A stretch of 64,000 nt of DNA, taken from positions 25,393,850 to 25,457,849 of the forward strand of contig NC_036456.1 in assembly GCF_002775205.1 (NCBI RefSeq), given 5' to 3'. This stretch comes from Xiphophorus maculatus (lineage: Eukaryota > Chordata > Actinopteri > Cyprinodontiformes > Poeciliidae). The position numbers and the translations under genes are program-made. Shown here one piece after another: positions 37,413 to 48,034 of the stretch. Position 1 is the first letter of the stretch. The number at the start of each line of letters is the position of its first letter. Under the pieces are notes generated by a model. It was not told the DNA's origin and made no database searches. It worked only from the letters and a program-made list of their open reading frames with translations.

Positions 37413-40400
37413 CTATGTGGCATTTTTTACTTCCAATGAACCGCTGCTCAGGATCCTAATGCTGATGGTTTGTGGCAGCCCATAGCTAATCAGTTCTTCC
37501 TTAATCTGGAAAAGAAAACACACAGTTGTAAGTGAGATAGAATCAGTGCTTCATCATAAACATTATTGATTCATTTCTGTGCTCAGAACAAATTTAAAAT
37601 GTGTTTAAAGCTTAATAATGTCATGATGTGTGCTTTGATGGTTGACTGAAATGCAGAAAGGCAGAGAAGTGAAGTAAAAGAAAATGTTTAATAACAAAAA
37701 TGATGGAAAACTTTTTCTTTTCTTTTTTATTTTTTTTTTATCACAGGGAGCCAGAGCAGAACAAAAACCATAAATCCAATGGAAAGGCCAGCAGGGAACC
37801 AGGGAAGAAAGAAGACAGTAACCGGGTTTAACAAGAGGAACCAGCAAGGACTGAAAATGAAAACTGAAAACCTCCTTAATACCAGGAGGTTGAATTATGA
37901 ACAAGAGAGAGAGAGAGAGAGAGAGAAAAGCAGTTTAACTAGAAAAACCAGCTGAAGCTGGGATTGCTGTTACTCACCAGCTGGGCGAGGGCCTCCTTAT
38001 CATTTATCAGTGACACGGTGGCTGAGATCTTTGCATTCAGGGCAATAACATAATCTAGAAGATTAGGACACAAATTTAGCACAGAATAGTTCAGATTAAC
38101 ACCTATTTCATATTAAAGGTCCCAGTAACAGCTTCAAAAGTGAAACTCTGATACTTACATGGTCCGGGTTCAGGTGTTGTTTGGTTTGCAGCGGTACTGA
38201 TGGATGTAGTGCTGGTCGTTGGTGGTCGGGCTGTTGTTATGCCCACTGCAGCTGTTGGTGTACTGGTAGTGGGTCCGGTTGTAGTTACAGCTGCAGCCGA
38301 GTCTGACAAAACAAGAGATCAGCAAAGAAAAATCAGAGGAGTTCAGGAACAAATGGCAGCCATTTTTTAAAAAAGGAGAAAGATTGAAGGCTTCCACTGA
38401 CTTTCTGCAACCGTCACAACGACGCAGCGAAGGTCAGAGGTTAACACGGAGCTGGAGAAGCTGTGGAAGAAAGTCAGAGAAACTTTATCAACCCTTTAAA
38501 TACAGTTTACTCACAGCGATGCGTTAATATCCACAGTGAACACATTTCAGAAAGATTTACACCCTTTGATTTTTCATATTCAGTAGCATTACAGTCAAAC
38601 TTCAGTGCATTTTATTAGACTGATGGATCAACAGAAAGTAGTTCTGTTGTCTTTACTATTATCAATTTTTTAAACTATTGAAAAAGATTCTACAATAAAT
38701 GACTCAAGCATTACCAGATTATGGTAACATTTTAGTCAGGATACAGAAAGTTGATTTTTTTAATAATGCCACTCAATTAAATAAAAAGTAAATAAATTAA
38801 TATGAAAATAAAAATTATTTAAAGCGATATTCATTCTTTAATTTATCAAACAATGACATCATGTTCTGTAACAATTTAAAGTGAATTAATTGCAGTAGTT
38901 GGAGTTAATTACGGTGTTCAGTGTTGAAGTGTCTTAGACAGAATATTATTGCAACACAATATAACTTACTAGTATCCTGCAGATCTGTATCTATTTAATA
39001 GTTTGTCTTTTACTGACTGCTGATGTTTTACACATGGCAGATAAAAATTTCATAGATATAATTGATGAAGACTGTGCTAGCTTTGATTATACTTTGAGAC
39101 CAACTGCACTTCTGATTTTAATGTGTCTTACTGGTAAATGGAAAAAATGTGATGTTTTAATTGCTCATTTCGTGTTTTCATGTTTTAAAGTGCTATACAC
39201 ATAAAACTTGATTAGATTTTTTGGATTTGATTTTAAAGCTTTACAGTGACTTTCTTCAGTTTCAGTGTTAGTGAAGACGTGTTGGACGGTCGAACGCTAC
39301 GGATGAGTCCAGTGAAAACCTGAAATCATCTGAGATCTGGACCAAACTGCTTCTCATCTCGTCTTGTGAATATTTTCAAAAAAATATTGAAAATCACAAA
39401 CTGTGGATTGTCTGTTAACAATTTGAAGGCACATTTTTCTGAGATAGTCCCTTATTGACTCTCTGCCACAAAGAGTTTCTTTTCTTTTTAAGATTTTTTT
39501 TATCATTAGTGACCTTTATTGACAAAAATGAGACAGGAAATGGGCATAAAAAGGAAGCAAAGATATGCAGCAAAGGATTCAAGGTCTGGAATTAAATTGA
39601 GGATGGATTTAGCAAACTTTCATGTAATAAAAAATATTGATGCGAGTGGATACTAACTTTGCCCGGACAACAAAGCAGATGGGATGGCTAAGTCCTCCTT
39701 CAGAGTCAGATGGCGTCCATGTCAGGGTGAAGGTTCCCGACCCTGATTCGCTCCTGATCACATTGTACGGGCCGCTGAACAGAAGGTCAGTGATCCTTCA
39801 AACACAAAAATCAGAACTGTTAGGTGATATTTCGCGAATTTCCACATGACTTCACATTTTAAATGACCTCCTTTGTCCATCCATCTATCGTCTATACACA
39901 CTTATGCTTGTAGGGTTGCAGAAAGGAGACTGACTGCTGGAAACAGTGATTTTTTCCAGCAGTCATTGGGTGAGAGGCAGGGCACACCTTGGACAACCAC
40001 ACATACCTACAGACAACTTAAATCAGGGGAATCCAAACTTTTGGCCAAATGTATACACAATTGTACATTCAAACGTAATCACATTTGAAAAACCAACACA
40101 CCTAAAATCAAGCTAACAAAGTAGCTTCATGTTTATTGTTAGTCCAAAACTTGAAAGGAATTTTTGCAGCGGTTTATTCAGGCCATTGTAGATATATATA
40201 TAAAAAAGGATTACATTTCTGCCTAAACCTTTTGTGATTCATTTTGTGATTAATCTCTGAAATCTTCCAGAAATGTGGAAATTTATTACTTACTACTCCT
40301 TTAATTTTGCATGTTTGCTGTATTACAAGAAACACAGTTTTCAGTTTCTCTTGGGCTCGATTGAGTAAATTTATTTTGAGTAATAACAGGATTTGGGTCA

Positions 40401-42954
40401 CTTTCTTTCAAAACATTTGCTATATTTAGCCAAATTCAAGAAAGAATAAAAGCTGATGTGGGTGCAGCGAAGTTGCTTTTGCTGCACCCACTGGGTTTTA
40501 CCTGTTGTTAAAACTTGGTTATGAAAACATGAATACTTTGTATTGTACTTTACATTTCCCTGCATTAGAAAATTACGTTGGTAGCAAATTTGACCCCAAT
40601 TACAAATTAAAAGACTCCATCTGCAGTCCCAGAGCCACAAATGGCCCCCGGGCCGCACTTTGGACACCCCTGATTTAGCGAGACCAATTCAGAGTATGTG
40701 GAGAAAATGCAAACTCCGTGCAAAAAGAGTTCAGGCCTGGATTTGAGCCCAGGACATTCTTGATGCAAGCATCACAGCTACCAGTAAACACCACACGCTT
40801 CTTTGCAGTGAAACTAAAACTGTTGAATGACTAATAACAAAAACAGTCAAGTTCAATCCTACCCCTTGTTTCTACTTTAAGCTCAATCCAGTCTCAACAA
40901 ACCCGTCGAGCTGGAACCAGTTCTTTCTACCAGGTTGTTGTGTTCAGCTCAGCCTCTTTGAAACAGTTTTTGCTTTCTCTTACTCAGACTGCGATGCTTC
41001 GGCCCTGACAGTGATTTCCAGGGTCTGATTGATGGTGGTGCTGATTTTTGCCCCATTGTCTGGAGTTGGAGGCAGGAATCTGGGCAGATAGACGCCTTCA
41101 GTGCAGGACGGTGCAACAGGATCAACTGCAACAGAAATAGTACATTTGTAAAGCGCATCATTAGAATCACTTCAGGTGTTGGTGTATAAGCACAGATCAG
41201 TCTTTCTCAAGCTGTGCCCCCAAAACCCTGGTGGTCCGCAGGTGCCCCCTAGTGGTCCTCGACGTACTGCATATACAGTAAATGACAGTTTATTTAAGCT
41301 CAAAGTGTGACACTTACAGTCAGCTTACCAAAGAATTGTGTTTAAAAATAACAATGGATAATTAGCTTAAGCCTGGGTCACTCAAAAGAAAAGCTAAAGA
41401 TGCCAGGATTACCTATATGATCAGAGGAATTCATGTCTGCAGGAATATTATTTTTGCAGTTTCTCAGATCGAACGTCTGTTTTTAGAACATTATTACAAT
41501 ACACAGCATGCCACCAACACCGCTGCACCCCACGCTGACTAACTGCATCTTAGCACCTAAAATAAAATGAATATTTACTTCAGGCTTTCTTTGACTGACA
41601 GAAAACTTTAGTTTCTGCCGAAGCAATTCAGGTTTATTATTCTTTTATTATGCTTCTAAACTATAAATGTACTTGTAGTAAAGCACGGTTTTTAATCTTT
41701 TTTTATCTCCATGTGTTTTACATCATAGGAAAACTTAGAATCTACACTTTCAGAATCTGCAAAGAACTCAAAAAGTAGACTTACAAAACAGAACCATCCA
41801 TCTCATTAGGATGAACAAAGAAGACTTGAGTAATTTTCTGTACATGTAAAAGAGTTTAATAAAAGCCTTTGTTGTACCTTTAAAAACAAACTGGACAGGT
41901 ATCTTGTTGAGGACGTCTCCTGTGTACCTCTGTGACATTCCACCATTTGCTTGAGTCAAGGTGATCGTCTGTCCGGCAACGTCCTCCATCATGAGCTGCA
42001 CAGCGTACGAACCTTCATTACTGCTGCTGGTGGGGCTGAATGTCAGAGCACACGACTGCAAGAAAGCAGAAAGAGAAGAAAGGGTCTAAACTAAAATCAC
42101 AACAAAATGTTTACACAAGCTGAAACCCTGAAGGTCAAACAGACTCAGGAGAACTGAGTTATTTCTGTGAGCACATGATTCAGATTTCAGTCAAACAGAA
42201 CAATTGCCTACATTTCCTGTAACAAATTCCTTTATTTCTCTCGATCTGGAAGAATGTTGGAAAGTTTGATGAGCTCCCAACTCCACAGAGTGAATACATG
42301 CATGTGCATTTAGATCAGTGTTCAACTGAGTCAGGACCAAGAATGCAGCTCTGGAAAAAATAAGAGCCCACTGCACTGAACCCCATTGAAAACCTCATAA
42401 TTATCCCACCAAGTATTGATTTCTGAACTCTTCCTGAGTTAAAACGTCAGTATTGTTGTTTCTAAATGAATGTGAACTTGTTTTCTTTGCATTATTTGAG
42501 GTCTGAAATCGTTGCATCTTTTTCCTAATACTGACCATTTCTCATTTTCTGCTAATAAAAACTAAATTTTTGCTTGGGAAAAAAGAGACATGTTGTCAGT
42601 AGTTTATAGAATAAAAGAACAATGATCATTTTACTCAAACATATTATAAAAAAGCAAGATCAGAGAATCTGACCAGTTTAAGAGGTCTCTTAATTTTTTC
42701 CAGAACTGTATTACTTATTACTCTGATGTCAAATTCTACTCAGTTTATATGGTATATAAAATGATCACCAGCCAAATAGAAGATCAATTTTAATTTATAA
42801 GACTCACATTAAGGTGTCATTTTCTTTTTATCTTTTTTACCTTTGACTTTGGAAAAGTTTCCTTGATGACTAGAGGACAACTGGCAGATTTGTAGTTTTT
42901 AAAGCTTATCTTTAACCTGATTACCTGTCTAGAAATATAAATAAGTTTATATAT

Positions 42955-43018
<64 letters not shown>

Positions 43019-45277
43019 AAACGTACTTAAATTTATAGTTTGGTTGGTTAATCAGTTTTAACCTGAGTGAGTTAGACTTGATTAACTCACTGGCTTAAAT
43101 AAAGTTTAATTTATTGAAAATTGCATAGATATTGTTTCTTACTGTAGCTGCAGAATTCTTATAATTGTCATTAAAGAATAATTAGTTATCTGTTCTTTTA
43201 CTACAGACCTGATCCAGGTGTTACTTACGGATGAGAGGTCGATGACAGGTGCCGGTGTGCAGACGTCACACTCGGATGCATTTTGTGCATCTCTGCATCT
43301 TATTTCATCTCCATCCGGGTCAAATGCCAACAGGCTGATGTTTCTCTGACAATTAGAAGGAACTCTGGAACAACGAAACCAACAAATGTTTTACACCCAC
43401 ATTTTGATCCTATCAGTGGTTAAAACCCTCAGTTTGTTCACAGTTTAAAAGAAAAGTGTTGTGTTCAAGTATCTTGACTGATCAGTTCTTCTACGTTTCT
43501 TTTCTCTACATTGTTTTGTTTCAGCTGCATAAAAAGCATTTCGTCCTTTAAGGAAAAACTTACCCTAACAGAACCCATTCTCTCCTTAAGTATATAATTT
43601 ACGTCATAAAACATTTTCTTGTATGTAGTTTTTGAAAAAGACTTTAGCAAAGTGTGAATGTTGTTTTGTCCCTAAGCAAATATGTGAGAGGAAATGCTAG
43701 ATTACCAAAATATGTTAATTTTCATGTTGTTTTTTGTATGTTAGCATTATTGCTTAGAGTTATTGTAAAGATAAAACTGACTTAGATGTAAAGCCTGTCG
43801 TTTGAAGACGGGACTTACAATCAATAAGACTAAAACTCAGATTGAGGTTTAACAATTTTAACAATTATATATGATGCAAATACCAAGAAGGGAAAAATTA
43901 AAATCACCTCAGAACAGGAAGGACCGTGGTCAGTGGAGATGTGTTGGGTTTGCCGGTATCGGAGCGGATTCCTCCCTCATCCTGCATTTGGACTCTGAAC
44001 GAAGCAATCCCATTCCTGTTGTCTGTCCAGTTCCCACCAGAAAACCTGCAAAGGGACAAGTTATCAATCAATCAATCAAATTTTATTTGTATAGCACATT
44101 TCAGCAGCAAGACATTTCAAAGTGCTTTACATCATTACAAACACAGAAACACAATGCAACATAGAATCAATCATTAAGTCAAGTTACATCAATAAATTTG
44201 TAATTGATTACATTTCAAATACAATTCTAAACAGGTGGGTTTTTAGTTGAGATTTAAAAGTTAGAAAGTTTTCAGACGTAACTGGTAGCCAGAGAACCCA
44301 AAAACTGCAACATAAGCACTGAAAAATTAAAGGTATAAAGAATCCATCCAAGAAATGACTCAAGTTAGAGTAAAAAAGTATTTTGTAAAAAGTCTCAAGT
44401 ACTGAATAACTGATCAAATTATTAATCGTTTGGGTGAAAATTACATCAGATGAACCAAAACATAAAGCTAAGTGGAAAGTTTGCTATTTTCAGGACGAAA
44501 ATTACAATAATTCATGTAAGTAACAAAAATAACAAAATCAGGCAAAATAAATGTTTCCATATCCGTTTCCTTCAATGAAAAACTTCAGAAACTTTAACAG
44601 AAACTGCAAGTTTTTGTCTGTCTGGTGAATTTCTGGTTAAAACATGTTTGTTTTTCATTCAGTGGGTAGAACATCCTGAAATTTTACTCTAATAAGGATA
44701 GAAATACTTGATAATAAAGTTACTCAAGTAAAAGTACAAAGTACAGTTTAGTAGAAATACTCCAAAAAGAACATGTTTCCAAAAAAGGTACTTAAGTTAA
44801 TGTAATTGAGTAAAAGCTACCCAATTCTACTAAGTATCTCCAGAACAATGATTAAATGTCTTCACGTTGATCAGTTCTGAGTTTATTCCTGTGTTACTCT
44901 GAGGTGAACTCACCCAAACTGACTCAGCTGGCTCCCATTATTCACACTGGTAACCAGTCTTTCTTTCTGACACCATTCGCCGCTGATTTCCTGGATTTTG
45001 TTCAAGGTTATCTCTGAAAAATTGCAGCCGTTTCCACAAACCTGTGCATCAACCTCTGCACATGTGCTGAAGCTGTACAGGTAGCGAGCCACGGTCTGTG
45101 GATTGAAAATAGGAGAGTTTAATAAAATCCAGAGGAAAGGAGAAGCTATAAAATGGTTGAACTCACCGGGAATCCACCTGCTTGGAGGTCTTTAGCTGAG
45201 TAGCTGTACACAAAGCCATAATAATCAGCCTGTGACCCGCTGATCAGAAGCAGCAGCAGCAGGACAGACGATAACAT
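37413..45277 (-). CDS. Gene E: secreted family member with a short mucin-like exon
   Basis: Eleven exons, 465 residues: 45277-45167, 45095-44914, 44045-43908, 43364-43229, 42055-41878, 41125-40984, 39795-39658, 38460-38402, 38302-38159, 38054-37978, 37505-37413 (TAG). The ATG at 45277 is chosen because it begins the signal peptide MLSSVLLLLLLISGSQA; an in-frame ATG 26 codons upstream would spoil it. Cys-rich segment with GEWCQKER (38-98), FSGGNWTDNRNG and RSDTGKPNTSPLTT (98-144), LLAFDPDGDEIRCR (144-189), TFSPTSSSNEGSYAVQLMMED (190-249), WTPSDSEGGLSHPICFVVRA (296-342). The mucin-like exon is only about 47 residues of Thr/Ala/Ser and ends PEPGP. Tail 410-465 is YYVIALNAKISATVSL...IKEELISYGLPQTISIRILSS. 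At least six N-glycosylation sequons. Exons 1-5 were copied recently to make gene G. No transmembrane segment. Function unknown. Confidence 0.88.
37905..37926. repeat. GA microsatellite
   Basis: Run of GAGAGA about 22 bases long in intron 10 of gene E. Confidence 0.9.
39875..40795 (-). mobile_element. SINE, minus orientation, split by a DNA transposon
   Basis: Left part 39875-40023 begins with GTCCATCCATC and has GGGTGAGAGGCAGGGCACAC; right part 40673-40795 has GAGACCAATTCAGAG and GGATTTGAGCCCAGGA, the complement of a tRNA B-box region. The two parts join across the inserted element at 40024-40672. Lies in intron 6 of gene E. Confidence 0.7.
40024..40672. mobile_element. Non-autonomous DNA element inserted in a SINE
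   Basis: Inverted ends CAGGGGAATCCAAACTTTTG and the complement of CAGGGGTGTCCAAAGTGCGG, extended by AAT/ATT, with TA (or TTA) on both sides. Interior matches the element at 26130-26932 in opposite orientation. No coding capacity. Confidence 0.75.
42346..42708. mobile_element. MITE with CTCTGGAAAAAAT ends
   Basis: Left end CAGCTCTGGAAAAAATAAGA, right end the complement of CAGTTCTGGAAAAAATTAAG. 363 bases without coding capacity, in intron 4 of gene E. The duplicated copy is at 56428-56790. Confidence 0.75.
42954..43015. repeat. TA microsatellite
   Basis: About 30 TA units in intron 4 of gene E. The copy in gene G at 57031-57077 is shorter. Confidence 0.95.
44062..44261 (-). mobile_element. 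LINE tail inserted in intron 2 of gene E
   Basis: AATCAATCAATCAA, then TTTGTATAGCACATTTCAGC and AAAGTGCTTTACATC. The flanking motif aagtta occurs on both sides, and the matching place in gene G (about 58791) has only one. The copy is 5' truncated and inserted after the duplication, unless G lost it exactly. Confidence 0.75.
44330..44830. mobile_element. Dispersed ACTTGAGTAAAA-type repeat in intron 2 of gene E
   Basis: ACTCAAGTAAAAGTACAAAG and related motifs shared with 33640-34850. The duplicated copy is at 58830-59370. Confidence 0.5.
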
Positions 45278-45431
45278 GTTGACTGAATCAGTGCCTCTGT
45301 GCACAGACTGGATGTTGTTAGAAACAAAAGGCTTTGTGCTTGAAGAGACTCCCACTCCTTCCCTCTTTGTCTGCTAAGCATCACAGATACTGAAGGTCAG
45401 ACAGGATAAAGTCACACAAAGGAAACAGACT

Positions 45432-45450
45432 TTACCTGGAATGAGGAAAC
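45432..45450 (-). promoter_or_regulatory. Conserved upstream element of gene E
   Basis: TTACCTGGAATGAGGAAAC, 155 bases before the ATG. Near-identical elements lie before gene F (54452-54469), G (59980-59998) and C (20994-21011, partial). In the genes' own orientation the core reads TTTCCTCATNCCAGGT. Conservation while neighbouring bases differ suggests a regulatory site; the factor is unknown. Confidence 0.45.
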
Positions 45451-45689
45451 GTCGCCGTCTTTGGGGTGGAAGGTGTTGAAATACAGCAAAAACAAATTAC
45501 AAATTACATTTAAACAGGAATTTAATTCAGTAAAGGGACAAATTTTAAACTCTGATATTTGTGAAATTGTTCGCACAATATTTCTGTTTATGTTTCTTAT
45601 AGGATTTTATTTATTTATTTTTTTTACTCTACGGGTGTTTTTCACAGTTCACTGTATTGATGGACTTTAAAATATTGTTGTCAGTTTAT

Positions 45690-45919
45690 AAATCACTGGT
45701 TCTGGTTCTGGTTCTGGTCTGAATCCCCAGAACCAGAACCAAACATGGAGAAGCACAAACCCAGCTGCTTAGAGTTACTTTTGGATATTAATAAATGAAG
45801 CTTTGACCAACATTTTGAGGTGCAATGATGGCACTTGATAAAATGCAATGTTTACTTGTTTACTGTCTTTTATGACTTTGTATTTTTGTGACTTTGAAAT
45901 ACCTTGTTTTAAAAATAAA

Positions 45920-45982
<63 letters not shown>
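45690..45982 (+). mobile_element. LINE 3' tail ending in a GATT microsatellite
   Basis: CCAGAACCAGAACCAAACAT followed by AATGATGGCACTTGATAAAA and a GATT run of about 62 bases (45921-45982). The copy at 60238-60550 has a longer run of about 82 bases. Confidence 0.6.
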
Positions 45983-47235
45983 ATGTGTTTCTTGGTGAAT
46001 TTATTTGAGTTTCTCCTGCTCCGCCTTTTCTTTTTGCTTACGCCATCAAATTTTACTGCTACATTTCTCAGAACAGGTTCCTCTTTGTCTCTGTTGTTCT
46101 GCCAGGAAACATGTTGGCATAATGAGTCACAGTCAAACCTCTTAATGGGTCACATTCATCACTTCACCTTCTTTCACACCTGGATGAATGTACCAGCAGA
46201 GCTTGATCCACCTCGGACATGACAGACACGTCCCTGAAGGCGGCGTTTGTTTGGCCTCTTAGTTTTTCATTTTTACTCCTATTGCATAAACATGTGGGAA
46301 AGATTTCCTTTTTTTTTTTTCCTAAACAGGACGGATTACTAGTCCTGGTATATTTAGTTAAAATTACTTCTAAAGATAAAACCTTATCTGAACAAGGACA
46401 GATTTTACATATCTTTTTTCCTTTTCATAAATACAAGCAAATCCATTTAATTGCACAGAAGAAGCCATAGTTTAATACAAGTGTTGAAGGATTACTCTGA
46501 AACTCATCATGTTTTGGTCATAAACTTTATTTACATAGGGAGAACAAAAAAAAACAACAAAAAAACTGTGTTTTCCCATTTTCTCTGTTTTTATTCTCAC
46601 ATGGCCCTGCTGGTGCATAAAACACAATAATGCAAGAGGGAATACATCAAATAATTGTTTAAGGCTTCTAATTTTTTACCTTTAAACTCATCAGCATTTC
46701 ATAACAGAACAATTACTTTCATGTGGATCATTCCTCTCACGCCAAGTTTTGTTCATAACCAGAACTTTTCACTTTCGCCTTTTCAGCTTTTTACGTTTAT
46801 TAACCATGATAGACTGTGTCTACATAAAATACTTTTAACAGAAATTTATTCTGCACAAAAACAGAAAGGTAAAGCCGTCAGCAAAATATCATCAAGAACC
46901 GTTTCCAGCGTAAAATGCAAAGAATGCAGAAAACCTTGATTTTAACATCGAGAAGCGAGTCTGGGATCCTAAATGAAGGACCTTTGATTTTGTTACCAAG
47001 CTCTTCTGGAAACTGAATTTTATCCAAAAGCTGTCTTTTTAAAGGCTTTATTCTATTACTAGGAAAAAAAACAGTGTTACTATACAATTTTATAATTGGT
47101 AAACAACTGGAAATATTATGCATTAGAGTATTCTGGATAATAACTTTTCATTAAGGTTCACCAAAATAAGTATAACCCCCTGAATGTGAAGAAAAACTGA
47201 AGGAAACATATTTCTAGCCACATTGAGGCTCAGAT

Positions 47236-47861
47236 TCAGGCTGTCGCCTTCACCACACCATCACTTAACAGCTTTAACATTATATCTGGAGGCAGCCCTC
47301 GTCTTTTCAGCTCATCTTTGATCTGGAGAGGAAAACACAATTCCCTAAGTTAAAATAACATTTTGTCAAGGAAGAATAGCAATGCACAAAAGGAAAACAA
47401 AAGTAATTTACTGCAGAAACAAATAAACTTAGCAGATTAGAATAAAACTGATAATCATTAACATTGAGCAAGGTTACTGACCAGCTTTATGATGGTTGCA
47501 GAGTCATTCTCCAGTGATAGTGAAGTGTAAAGCTTTACATTCAGAGCCAAAACATAATCTAGAAGAAGCACAGAGAGTCAACATTACTACTTAAAACAGG
47601 ATCATTAATCAATAAGGATCATTGGCCATGTATTCTGTGGTGAGTCATCTTTTCCAACATTTAAATCTTTAACATTCATTTTAAACCAAATGCAAAAATA
47701 TGTGTCCCTATGGAATATTTTGTCCATTAGCTTCCATTCAAACTCCATTTTGTTGAAATGCAATTTAGTTTCTGTTTTCCTGGAATTTAAATTCCTTATA
47801 TATGTTTTACAAATATCTTTATTCATTATTTCCCTAAATAGTGATAGTAATTATCATTATT

Positions 47862-47926
<65 letters not shown>

Positions 47927-47962
47927 CTAAAAAATAGTTTACTGTCAAATAATGTGTGGGTA

Positions 47963-48034
<72 letters not shown>

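Larger units (their letters stand above)
45278..47235. other. Spacer between gene E and gene F
   Basis: Gene E promoter flank, a LINE tail (45690-45982) and about 1.2 kb without any exon I can recognise. Copied at 59826-61850. Confidence 0.55.

Noticed and set aside
37413-45277. Transmembrane or GPI anchor at the C-terminus of family members
   Set aside because: Tails end in short polar sequence (KNAT, TTPSP, TAAP, KATA) with no hydrophobic stretch.
45277-45356. Earlier ATG for gene E, 26 codons upstream in frame
   Set aside because: It would put 26 polar residues before the hydrophobic signal peptide; paralogues B, C, D and F start at the inner ATG.
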